A DNA stretch of 64,000 nt from Coriolopsis trogii (Eukaryota; Basidiomycota; Agaricomycetes; Polyporales; Polyporaceae), in contig JAHYIO010000027.1 of NCBI GenBank assembly GCA_020543525.1, positions 292,745 through 356,744 on the forward strand, read 5' to 3'. The notes under the pieces are model-generated. The model searched no databases and had not been told where the DNA came from. It was given only the letters and a program-made list of their open reading frames with translations. Both the position numbers and the translations under genes were made by a program. Each line of letters begins with the position of its first letter. The stretch's first letter is position 1. This document shows positions 1-10,443 of this stretch, piece by piece.

Positions 1-1095
1 CGGACGCGCTCTACGAGCGGCCAGATGCGGCGGAACGTCCGATCGGACGCACCACGCTCGAGTGGCAGCGAGAGCGTGAATGGGTCAAAGCTCGCGCTGT
101 CTGGGTCGCTCAGCGCCGCGAGGGGCGACGCGGGGAAGAAGCCAGGGCTGGTGTGGTGTATGGAGAACGTAAGGACTTGCGGAGGGGAAGACGCGCGAGG
201 TGAGGCCATATAGAACGCCTGCGACACGCCGTCGGAGAAGTGGAGGTCGAGGTCGAGGTACAGGACGCGAGGTTTGGCTGGTGGACGAGGGCCTACTGAT
301 GGATTGGGGATTGGAAAGGAGCGTCTGAGGGCAAGGATAACAAGGACGCAGTCGGCGACGTAGCAGAATCCGGACGCTTGGGCTTTCTGTGCGTGGTGTC
401 TGTAGGCATAGTTTTCAGGAGGCAGTCGTGACCCGCGAGAGCGGCGTCCAGCACAACGTACCTTCCACCGTCCCAGCAGATAGAAATATCAGCCAAGCCT
501 TCTTTGAGAGGCCGCGCTGCTGTGAAATGTCACGCCAGTTAGCGGGTCAATCCAACGTCATGATAGTCATGAGGTTCACCCGACAAAGCTGCGCCCGCCA
601 CCAGGCGGACGTAACCAGGTAAGTGAGGGAAGTACGGACAATCCTAACATCATCAGGAATACACGTTTAGCAATTACATCCCGATTTCCATACCAGCTGA
701 ACTTACCTCCTCCAATCCGTACTCCGCGTTAATACTGCTCCCGTCCGAGAGCCCCGGTACGTCGCCACTGCCACTGAGAAGATGCTCGACGTAGTCACGA
801 TCATGGTAAGCGGTCAAATCTTTCGCCTCCGCCGGGCCGGGCCTGATGACTTTCAGAACAGTACCTAAGCCTTCACCAGAGTCTTTCGGAGACAAGAGTC
901 CGAACTCTTTCACAAGACTGTGCACTAGCCATGAACGATTTCGATTGGACGGCAAAAGTGAAGACACCTGAAAATTGCCGTTGAGGAGAGGCCTCGCTCG
1001 ACGTAAGAGAGTTACATGAGGTCTCGTACCTTGACAAGGTCGTTGGAGACAACATAACACACTGTACGTTGTTGTCTGGAGGTTCCCAAGTCCAT
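1..1095 (-). CDS. Class I histone deacetylase, HOS1/HDAC8-like, 5' part
   Basis: Zinc-dependent lysine deacetylase acting on histones in the nucleus. Five exons can be read on the minus strand: 1095-1030, 967-707, 643-580, 519-462 and 399 down to the window edge, so the C-terminal part is missing. The spliced product carries the family signatures in order: LLPSNRNRSWLVHSLV, the YHDRDYVEHLL segment, YGLEEDCPYFPHLP, ADISICWDGGRHHAQK with the catalytic His-His pair, SGFCYVADCVL, and YLDLDLHFSDGVSQAF with the first zinc ligands (Asp and His). FSIHHTSPGFFP follows. The GGR codon is interrupted by an intron. The second His of the usual DLHHGDG is Phe, as I recall for fungal HOS1-type enzymes. The start at 1095 gives a short N-terminus before the conserved VCYVVSNDLVKV. 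The family call is firm; the subfamily is inference. Confidence 0.9.
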
Positions 1096-2144
1096 TTCGA
1101 GATCGTTGATCTGGTTTGAGAAGTGTAGCGCCGGATCAATGGCTGTTTGTGGTGTTGTTGAGATCCTTAAATTGTACTTATTACATCCACCATCATGTCC
1201 ATTACTATCGGGTATATGTACGACTACGTAGCATACCGACGCTTTGACGTACGCAACGATCCGCCTGCTACTGACGCGTCGGGCCATTCGGAAGGGCAAC
1301 TATAAATCCACTGCACGAGATTGTCGGTATGCGTCTTGCATACTACAACCGTGCGACTTGCTTCTGTGTCTACTTGTCCAGACTCGGACCTCAGTACCTC
1401 AATTCATATGCCCTGACGATGCCGAAAACATCACTAGATCTGCGACTGGACTACCTGCAATTCTATGAAGATATCGTATGGAGAAGAATGCCGAGAACGA
1501 GCCCCAACTTGTTTGGCCAATAGTTTTGTCGTCACCAATGTTGTAAGTTGGACTGTCCACAATAGTTGACAACCCCCTTGGAACGGTCAGATCATTGAGA
1601 CTTCTGTGCGCGTCCCCTGAAACGGTCTGAGCAACTGCTGGAGGGTGGACAGTACTGACTCACCACAGGCTGCCGGTTACGATTGTGTCCTGGACAAGTT
1701 CAACTTATAGATACTCAATTCCAAACGCTTGCAGAAATCATGCACTGTACTAGGTCACTAGCACGGTCGTCCTCCTGGTTGACAATAGTGACGGTCGACG
1801 TCAACTTCGAGAAGTTGTAGCTGAAGCTTTGGCGCCTACAACTTCAAGCCACGCGGCTCTGATGTTTAGGCGCCTAGGCGTGCTCGCTGCCAGACTGTCA
1901 GGCTGTCCTCCTGCCACGGTCTGTCGACTCGAGCGTGGACAGATCATCACTGCGCAAGCTTGCCTGAAGAGTCTGAAGCGACGAAGGTATGCCTACGTAT
2001 GCGCCATGCATGAGTATATTCATTGCTGACTCACATTACCAACATATCATATAACTTGAAGCCTAACTCCGTGACCCGGCGTGAAGTACTGGAGACTTCC
2101 GAACAGGCCATCACCATACCGTCCTATTTTCCCAAGTCGTGTTC
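1096..2144. other. Intergenic, divergent promoter region
   Basis: This stretch separates the deacetylase start (minus) from the F-box gene start (plus). Translations in all frames are short and show no exon with clean splice sites or a recognisable motif. It presumably holds both promoters. I see no repeat or RNA gene in it. Confidence 0.5.
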
Positions 2145-3467
2145 ATGGCCCAAGCCGTTCTTCCTATTGAACTCTTCGAACTCGTGATCGACCTGGCCCA
2201 CGATCCGGAGACATGGCATTCTACCTCTCTTGTTTGCAAGGAATGGCTCACGAGGAGTCGCCGGAACCTCTTCCGCGTCGTTGAGCTGCACAGGCCTCAT
2301 CATCTTGAAAGATTTGGAGACCTGCTGTCGTCTGCTCCACATATCGCTCCTTGCGTGCAGGAGCTCGCTGTCTCGGAGAACTCCCTCATCGCCCTTCTCC
2401 GCCCAGCACAGGCCATCATCGCGCGGTTACCGGACTCTCTGTCCACGCATCCCCTCGTGCGGCCGACACGTCTCACGGTACACAACCAGCTCTGGTGGTC
2501 CACTCTCTATAGCCCCGACTATCTCGTCTCACTGGCTCATTTCTCATCCTCCATCACCTCCCTCGATCTTTTCGACGTCTCGTTCCACACTGTCGCCGAC
2601 CTCTCTATCATTCTGAAGGGCATGTGGCACATCAAATCACTGAGTGCGACACATTTAGACTGCCAACGCGCGCTGGATCCAGAAACGTCCGCGGCAGTAG
2701 GAGGCGATTTGCCACGCCTCACCTACTTGTACATCAACTCGACCTATCCAACCTCTGTCATAGATTGGCTCATTCAGCATAACTCCTTCCCATCCCTTCG
2801 TGACGCGGAGATCGTCTACGACCTGTCCCCTGTAGATGCTCATCAGGGCCTTGGATCGTTCTGGGAGTCCACGGGGCCTATCGTTGAGAACCTCTCGCTC
2901 ACAATCTCGAAGAAGCCCGCCGGGGTGCGACTCCCGCTTAGTGTATTGGGTGCGTCTCTATCGTGTTGGAGGAGAATCTTCTCAGCTGTAACTAATATAT
3001 GGCCATGTATCGTCCACAGAGCGACACCTCAACCTATCATCGTGCACAGCGCTTCGCACCCTTCGACTCGACTGCAGACGCGAGCGCGAGCTCGTGCCCG
3101 ACTTGGAGTGGCTCATCTGGCTCCTATCCCGCCTACACAGCCCCGCCCTTCGCGAGGTCTCGTTCACGTTCCAGAACAGCTCACATGCGCTTGCGACCCT
3201 CAACGACTTCGCAACGGAGCTGGACAGTCTCCTCGCCGACCTCACCTCTACGGCCCTTCCCTCATTGGAGTCGGTGGCTATCGAATTCGAGTACCGTTCC
3301 AGCAAGGCAAATGACCCGGACGAAGTCGCGCTCTTGAGCAAGTTCCCAGCCCTCCAGAAGACTGGGATGCTTCGAGGTGCGTTGCTTAGTGTGTCTCCCC
3401 AGTGTGCGCGTGTGATATCTGACCTGCATTGTGTAACATGACAGTATCTGCAAGCACTTCTCGCTAA
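2145..3467 (+). CDS. F-box/LRR-type protein
   Basis: Likely substrate adaptor of an SCF ubiquitin ligase. Exons 2145-2949, 3020-3376 and 3445-3467 give 394 residues. The N-terminus MAQAVLPIELFELVIDLA, followed by STSLVCKEWLTRSRR, is the F-box pattern (PxEL...I...LVCKxW). The rest is leucine-rich with irregular LRR-like stretches (LPRLTYLYINSTYP, TALRTLRLDC, SPALREVSFTF), as in the large agaricomycete F-box expansions. I chose ATG 2145 because the two codons upstream of it begin with GTG rather than ATG. The introns of 70 and 68 bp have gtgcgt donors and cag acceptors. The last exon is only 7 codons and is the least certain part. The target is unknown. Confidence 0.78.
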
Positions 3468-4120
3468 TGCACAAGATCTCTCTGTCCTTCACTATCTCAG
3501 TAGAAAGCGTACGCCACTCGGCCCCCCTTGACCGCGTATATCTAATTCACTCCTCTCGTCACAGACTACTTTTCTTACAGATGTATAACAGCACCGAGGT
3601 GTCCTAGTCTCGCCCGAATCCAATGGTATCCTATTCGTGTTCATATCGTTCTTGACCTCAGCATCTTCGTCACCTTCGTCCTAACAATACGCCACATCTC
3701 ACGGAAGCCAAGCACACGCGAGTTCTCCCGTGTCTGGGGCGCATCGCTGCGACATGTCGTTCTGACGACACTCGCCTGGTCATCGCTCTGCTCTCTCGTG
3801 TACCAATCACCTGTTATGTATGTTACTGTGGCGACATACGGGATAGGTCATAGGTAAGCATGGATTTCGATGGTAATAACAGGCATACAGAAAATAACAG
3901 GCATACAAAAAGGGTGACATGTGACAACAGAGCGGGTTTTACAACAGTTTTACAACAAAGTAACAAACAACATCAGCAGCAACGAGGCAACGATCAACAA
4001 CTGTCCGGATGGTAATGGTGGTACATATGTACAGAATACGTCTTTCGATTGGTTTGATTGCTTCCGGGTGAGTGGCGATTCGCTTACGTCTGCCCCGGGA
4101 CCACACTTAGGCCTCGGGGT
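3468..4120. other. Intergenic with a membrane-protein-like remnant
   Basis: Around 3619-3860 the plus strand reads through a hydrophobic stretch (HIVLDLSIFVTFVLTIRHIS, then HVVLTTLAWSSLCSLVY) that looks like two transmembrane helices joined by a basic loop. No start, neighbouring exon or stop gives it a gene structure. It may be a decayed fragment of a membrane protein. From about 3950 the sequence belongs to the duplicated secreted-peptide unit. Confidence 0.3.
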
Positions 4121-4960
4121 TTAGGCAGCAGTGGGCGTTGGCAGGAGACGCGAGCAGCAGGGCTCTTGGCGTTCCTCCAGACCGGCCCTATCGATGGAAG
4201 AGGAGGTAAGCGATTGCAATCTCAGGTCATCGGCGGGCAGGGAGACACATACTTTGCGATGGGTGTGGCGATGGCGCTGACCACGAAGGCTGCGACGAAG
4301 AGGAGGGCCGTCTTGAACTGCATGGTGGTGTGGCGGTGTGGACGAAGATGAGAGTGATATGCGGGGAACCTGCCAGTGGACAGCATGGTCAATCAGTACG
4401 GACGCACGACTCAAAGAATGGACGCAACTGATGCGGATGTGGATGTGGATGTGGACGCGAGGAAGGCAGGAATGCGGAAGAGCAGGGCTGTAGGGTACAG
4501 GTATGTGGCCAGCCAGTGTGCCTCTTATACATACTCTGCTCACGCAACCGTGCACGACGTCGATGCTCGCGCACACACATCTCCGCTTACTCCGTACCCT
4601 CGCACATCTGATGCCGATACTGATGGCGCTGGATAACGGCCGCAAGGGACCTGGCATCGGATGAGAGGACCCACAATCCGCCAAATCCGGCATAGTTCGC
4701 AGCGTTCAGCGCAAGGGGCGGTGCCGTCCCTTCCCTCGAATAGCTAGGGAGTGCTGGTTGTGCGGTACGCACGAACGATTGCGCGCGCCGCCGTGGGTCG
4801 CATCGTACTCTGTGATCCGGCCGTGCAGTGACGATGCGGACTTTACGCACTGTTTACTTCTAGCATGTTGTGAAGCTGTCCGCATTTGTGCTGTCACATC
4901 GCCCCATGTTCGACAGATAGACGGTCGGAGTCGGAGCGATATGGTGGAACTCCCGGTTCA
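3950..4960. repeat. Tandem duplication unit 1 (secreted-peptide locus)
   Basis: This unit aligns with 5750-6550. Shared blocks include an AAC-rich stretch and catatgta near the left end, the gcagcagggctc coding block, the signal-peptide exon, ggataacgg, aggggcggtg, a tagctaggga/tagctagaga block, and the far-right block ttacgcactgtttactt followed by catcgcccc-gttcgac. Divergence is substantial, so the duplication is old, but coding exons and 5' flank were copied together. Confidence 0.7.
4121..4323 (-). CDS. Small secreted peptide precursor A (RQEPCC family)
   Basis: Two exons, 4323-4253 and 4187-4121, give 45 residues. The N-terminus MQFKTALLFVAAFVVSAIAT is a typical signal peptide ending in an Ala-Thr-Pro context. 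The mature part is about 25 residues and contains EERQEPCCSRLLP before the end PTPTAA. The 65-bp intron has a gtatgt donor and an atag acceptor and falls just after the signal region. A TATAAGA element lies at 4523-4529 on the coding strand side, about 200 nt upstream. The paralogue at 5852-6055 keeps the RQEPCC core and the intron position while the flanking residues differ, which supports a real gene. Function unknown; I do not recognise a named family. There is no CaaX end, so it is not a classical mating pheromone precursor. Confidence 0.68.
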
Positions 4961-5749
4961 TCTCTCCTCGGGCCTCTTGAGACGTATGAAATACTCATGA
5001 TGGGAGTCACAACATCGAGGTTCCGACGACATGTGCACGACATGATAGATCTGTGGCCATCGCTATAGGTGCGTCTTGGTATGGAAGAATACCAACTATA
5101 TGCTACCGTTTCATTCCATGACAGGTGATAGCCCCACGGAAGTCCGCTCGGAGAACGGTCCACGGTGCCTTAGTGAGTCTTGGGAGCATTCGGAAGAGTC
5201 GGTTTGTATGTCATAGCAGCGTTAGTTCCGATACTAGTGCGCTTCTAGCTGACTGTGAAATAGTCATCGTGTGTCTCGCAAGCGGAAGAGGTGGTGAATG
5301 CATACTCATTAGGCATCCACAAGGATTGAGGCCAACAGCGTACTCAGCTAGGTGCCGGACCGACCGGGGTGAGAATGACGGCGTATCGCTGGTATCGGAT
5401 CCTTGGCATCCTTCCTTCGGCGTACTACTGGCAGCGGTCAAACGAACTGTCATAGTCAAGCGCGGCAACATCGTAGTGGCCGCTCGGAGGGCCGCTCTTC
5501 GATGGCACTTGTCCGAGGACGAATCTGACGGTGTCATCTTGCCGTCGACCAAAGGAGTCTGCTAGTACCGGATGGTCGTGGTTCTCAGGTGAACGAACAT
5601 TGTATTCGCCCAAGAATAAATGCCCACCGGTACGCCGGCTCCGTGTCAGTGTCATGGCACGGACGTCATCAAGCAAAAGGTATAGGTGAGATTTCGACAT
5701 GATACGTAGTATGGCAAGGATATTGAGACATCATGTGCGACAGAACTAG
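4961..5749. other. Spacer between the two secreted-peptide units
   Basis: The longest open stretch here (5125-5565, plus strand) has no domain, signal peptide or splice context and shows no bias that would mark it as coding. I see nothing else that can be named. Confidence 0.45.
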
Positions 5750-6550
5750 AGCGAATTACAACAGCAACAGGACAACAACAGCAGGAACGACCAGCGAGAT
5801 AATGCTACATATGTATATAATACGTTATGGATGTTTAACGACGTCATTCGATCATGCCGAGGTAGGAGGCGCGATCCGCTCGCAGCAGGGCTCTTGTCGT
5901 CCCCCTACGACAACTCTATCGGTGGATATGGTCAATCTGACATGCCCACGCCAGTCCATGGACACTTACCGCTTATGGTATGTATTCATGGGGGTAGGCG
6001 TAGCGACCACACCGATTATCAACGACATGACGAGGAGTGCTGTCTTAAGCTGCATGGTCGTGCGGTGTGGCCGGGGGAACTGTATGACGTCATCAGCCAC
6101 ACTCGATACCAGATGTATTATAGTAGCGCACCTAGAATAAAGGGAACGCAGGGAAGACGGAAATACGGGAAGCTGGAACACTGTCATGCGATCGAATATG
6201 TGTCCTTTATATTGCCCGTGCCGTTAACGCTCCCGCACAAATACAAGCTTCCTCAGCAGCGCGTCCGATGGCAGGATAACGGCTGTGTATTCAACCCAAG
6301 AGCACACAACGCTTCATGTCCGGTTAGTCCACGCCGTTACAGTAAGGGGCGGTGTCTTTGCAGTCCTCGTATAGCTAGAGAGCGCTCGTAGTACGGAACG
6401 ATGACGGCGCGCGTGGCGCCGTGCGCGAGTCGCGCTGTGATCCGGACGTCAGTAACGATGGGGAGTTTACGCACTGTTTACTTACTTCCTTGTCCTCACG
6501 CTCCGGGTATTTGAGTTGTCATATCGCCCCGTGTTCGACGGATGGATGCT
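5750..6550. repeat. Tandem duplication unit 2 (secreted-peptide locus)
   Basis: Partner of 3950-4960 in the same orientation, about 1.7 kb away. Besides the coding exons, the right-hand flank keeps ttacgcactgtttactt and catatcgccccgtgttcgac, so the 5' regulatory sequence of the peptide gene was part of the duplicated segment. Unit 2 is shorter, with several deletions compared with unit 1. Confidence 0.7.
5852..6055 (-). CDS. Small secreted peptide precursor B (RQEPCC family)
   Basis: Two exons, 6055-5970 and 5915-5852, give 49 residues. MQLKTALLVMSLIIGVVATP is the signal peptide. It is followed by TPMNTYHKR, a dibasic Kex2-type site whose Arg codon is split by the 54-bp intron (gtaagt donor, atag acceptor). 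The predicted released peptide then starts VVVGGRQEPCCERIAPPTSA. A TATAAAG box lies at 6205-6211 (coding on minus), about 150 nt upstream of the start. Compared with copy A, RQEPCC and the Ala-ending tail are kept while the linker is different. Function unknown. Kex2 processing is inference from the motif only. Confidence 0.7.
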
Positions 6551-8140
6551 GCATGACATCCATGTAATGTGCTCGGCACCCTTCCTATTTGAGAACAAGA
6601 ATACCGCTATTTAGAGCACCTCGACGGCGAATATGGATGGTATGACTGTGTGTTACGCCGCAAGTCAGCTGTCGCATGGACTATGCATGGAATGGATGGC
6701 TATACTTGACTCACTGCGGCTGTTCAGTGCCTCGATGACACCTATGTATTCACAGCGTTAGCCTCGATAGGTGACTTCTAGCATACTATGAGGCACCTAT
6801 GTCTCTGGGATAGTGATCTAAGCCGAAGATATGAACCACGTCCTCCTTTGGGAAGCAGAATACCGTCGGGCCGACCGGGGCGCCAGCCTGCATCAATAGA
6901 TCTCTGCCCATCTTCGGCCGATAGGTAGCGTTGACACTTCCTGTCACTGTCGGGCCTGCACGTATCCGCCGTCCGGACGTGGTTAATGTGCAGGGGAAAG
7001 GCTACGCAATCTCCTCGGACGACTGGGAGAGTTCTCAATTGTCCCGAGCGAGGGCTCGAGGACAAAGATTTGGGTAAGCGGTACCACTTACCACATGAAC
7101 GAAGGAGTTGACATGCACAACCGGCTTGTCTCCCCTATGAAATGCCGCAATTTGAATCAGGAGCGGTGAGACGGTCTGAACAGCCGTTAGATTTGCAATT
7201 TGGTCGCTCTCGCTGCGGTTCCGTTACGTGCATTGACTTTGGCAATCCTTGGATCCTCATGCATCATCCTAGTCATGGTCCAAACTGGGAATACATCGAG
7301 TTGTTTGGCGGCGACGGGTTTAAAGCAGCAGGCAGCTGTAGACATTGACAAATGACAAGGTGGAAGGCGCGTGGTTGAAGTACGGCTTCGGAAGTGATTG
7401 GCGTGTTTCTATGGCGCCCACGGCGGCGCTCCCGGACCGACTTCCCACAACATCTGCGGACTTGGACACAGCACTACGCTGATCATCATATGGTCAAGAT
7501 CGCTCTCTTGTCCATCTCTGGGAAGGACCGAGGTCTTCAAGCATTCATCCTTATACCCTTCCTTCTGCTAATCTGTCAGATGAAGCTCGCACACCACCAC
7601 CAATTTTCGCGTCATGGCTCCCAAAGGGATGCTCAGAGTCGTTGTTGTCGTCGAGTCGAGCACTACCTCGCCTAGTACTTTACTCACTGATCCCGCGTCG
7701 CCGGCATGATGAGGACAAGACGCGGTCACCAGACTTGGCCCGTATCCTGCCCGAGCCCGAGCCCCGACCCGCCCACACAATACCCGACGCTACGCGCACA
7801 GATTGACTTCTCCACGTGTTAGCACGGCGAACGTCCCTCGTCATCCCCACTCCTTCGATCTCAAGCGCCCGAGAGCCTCTTCCTCGTCGCACTCGCCTCT
7901 GGCAAGCAGAGAACCATCCTCGTCGTTTGCGTCGTCTCATGGTACGTCCTTCTCCCTGGCCACTTCCTTCTCTTTCCACTTCCATGTCTCTGACTGATTC
8001 GTTACATTGTTGCGTTGCGTGTGCCTCTCACCATCCGCGTGCGTCGGAATGGTGGTGCAGGTCGCGGTGTGGCAGCTATAGGCACTGGTGGACTGTGAGT
8101 GGGTGTAGTATGCCCAGAGCCCTTCCCTCTCGTCGTATCC
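6551..8140. other. Intergenic, no gene recognised
   Basis: No chain of exons with consistent splice signals emerges on either strand. From about 7800 the plus strand becomes pyrimidine-rich and probably holds the promoter and 5' UTR of the DUF6533 gene that starts at 8141. Confidence 0.4.
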
Positions 8141-10036
8141 ATGCAAGCCAGCAATGCGAAGGTGATCAACAATTATGCCTCCTTGTGAGTCTATTCCTGT
8201 TTCTCGTATGGAAGAGCACGGCGTGAATGGTGTGGTGGGGGGAACGCAGCGTGCAAGGTCAATACATCAGTGTTGCGGCGAGAGGTGCGCCCGAAGTTCA
8301 TATTGCGATATACCTGTCTTCGCTGACTATCATCCCTAAGCACTATTTCTATGGGACTACTTCGTTACCCTCGATCGCGAGGTTAAGTTTGTATGGAAGA
8401 GTCGGTTCTCCGCGGCTTCTGCTCTCTTCTTACTCAATCGCTACGTCAACCTCTTGATCACCATCTTGGAGCTTATCGTACAAGCTTCCTTTCAAACTCC
8501 CGAGGTACGAGCTCAGCTCATCACTACTCACTTTCCGCTGTTCCCATGCTCACAAATCTCTCCAGAGGTACTTCGTCTCTGATCATGTTCTATTTGCGCT
8601 TCTAACCTCATACTCAGCTGCCCTCCAGTGGTACGCGTGCTCCAAAGCCTGCTTGTCTTTGCAACACTCATTGTCGCCGGTATGTTGCTTACTCTGGAAT
8701 CTCCGTATGGCCAATCCTGTTCATCCTTCTGTAGGGTTTGTGACCCTTCGTGTCTATGCCACCTGGTCACGGAACTGGCGTCCTGCTCTCCCCGTTCTCA
8801 TTCTCGCGCTAGTGACACCCACATGCCAACTCGTGAGTGCTCTTGAACCATCCTTTCCTCTCGAGTCCTCCACGCAGTATTTATGGATGCAATGTGAGTA
8901 GTACCTCGATATCATAGGCGACCCCATACCCGCACCCCATCCCTCAGTCGGCTGCGCCATCCGAACCAATGTAGATCCATATGTATATAGCAAGTGAGTG
9001 CTGCCATTCTCATAATATGACTGTTCTCAGACAATCTTGCAGAAGTGAGCATCTTCGCAGGTCGCCAGATGATGCATGCACCGGACTCTAACGCGTCGCT
9101 CTCTCCAGTCATCATTGCCGAACGAGCCTCCACAACAGCATATGACTTCCTCCTTCTTTTGTTCACGATCATGAAGACGGCACAGGTCCGGAAAGCGGCG
9201 CTCTCTTTAGAACATAATACTTCTAATAGTCTACTGGTGCTGCTCTTGCGAGACGGTGAGTGGTCCGACGCCTACGAACCGCACGTGTAGTTGCTGAACA
9301 GCCCCTCGCGCTCAGGCACCATGTATTTTCTGTTAGTCCTGATCGTCTTTGCGGTCTCACAAACATGTGTTCTGATCATGCTATGTCTCATAGTATTCTT
9401 CTCGTAATCAATGTTGCACAAATAATCATCTCAGCGGAAATAGCCGTACGTGCTCTATATATCCGCTCCACTCGATGTAGCTGACTAGGACATTCATCTA
9501 GGGCAACAACTTCATCTCCTTCTTCATCTCTCCGTGAGTTACATCCTATATCTTGCTCTTTGCCTCCTCTTCGTACACACATGCGTAACTCACAATCGAC
9601 CTTCGTCGTCTACGCCTACAGTCTCACCTCAATTCTAATCTCCCGCTTCCTCCTCAACCTGCGTCAAATCGCACATCTCTCCTCCGCCCATGCAGGCCTC
9701 CGCACCACCGCAGGATCACGCTCGGGCTCGGGATCAACAGAGACGACAGACACGGCCGTCATGTCCTCCGGGTTCGAACTCAGCACTGTCCGCCTCTCGG
9801 ATGAGATCCTCGGCAACATGGGCGCCCCACTGCGCTCCATGTTCGACCCGGAGAACACCGACGTCTGCGACACTGAGAACGGCCTGAGCGTGGAGAAGGT
9901 GGGGCTCGGCCTGGAAGACTCGCTCGAGGCGGTGGCGGTGGTGAACATGCCGGGAGACGACGATACGGAGGAGCAGCGGAGCGCGAATGATATAGAGATG
10001 CAGCTGATCCAGATAGGAAGCAAGATACTTGGGTAG
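8141..10036 (+). CDS. DUF6533 seven-helix membrane protein
   Basis: Exons 8141-8184, 8271-8284 (a 14-nt exon) and 8341-8504 splice to MQASNAKVINNY, SFVAARALFLWDYFVTLDRE and VKFVWKSRFSAASALFLLNR, which is the DUF6533 domain (Y.....AL...DY..TL..EV..VW). Later exons give LRVYATWSRNWRPALPVLIL, a Cys-containing loop with PIPAPHPSVGCAIRTN, VIIAERASTTAYDFLLLLFT, LLLRDGTMYF, LLVINVAQIIISAEIA, and finally YSLTSILISRFLLNLRQ with an acidic, Ser-rich cytosolic tail ending at 10036. These are typical helices of the basidiomycete DUF6533 family. The domain's function is unknown; the fold suggests an integral membrane receptor-like or channel-like protein. Internal exon borders between about 8505 and 9560 are approximate. 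Confidence 0.85.
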
Positions 10037-10443
10037 ACTTTGGCGTTATGCCAGTACCGGACGTTGCAGTATGCTGGCCCCTGGAGTTGCTCGGACGTGC
10101 GCCATGACTCCTCGGCTTACCCGCGTAGGTAGTACAATATGTGCATATGATTTCCCTAACGAGTGCGTGCCATCTTGTTCCTGATCGTCTGTGGGCGCAC
10201 GTCGGTAGCGCGGCTCGTGGCGCCCCTTGCTATGACTGGGAGGATGTAGTTAACCGAGCTGCTGATTGTGAAGCTTGTAAGGACCCTGCGCCGCCTATAA
10301 TACACTACGGCCACGGAAAACTGACAAGCTCAAGTGTGTGCTCTCTACGTCGTACATCATCAAGATATCTACTGTTCCCACATATACATATGAGCTGCAC
10401 AGGTTGCTTGCCCTATGTGTCATCGTCAGATCCCCTCATACAG
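10037..10443. other. Convergent intergenic gap
   Basis: About 400 bp between the 3' ends of the DUF6533 gene (plus) and the MFS gene (minus). It holds only short frames and no repeat; presumably both 3' UTRs. Confidence 0.5.

Noticed and set aside
5125..5565. 146-codon plus-strand open frame
   Set aside because: No recognisable domain, no splice context and no relative in the window; likely chance.
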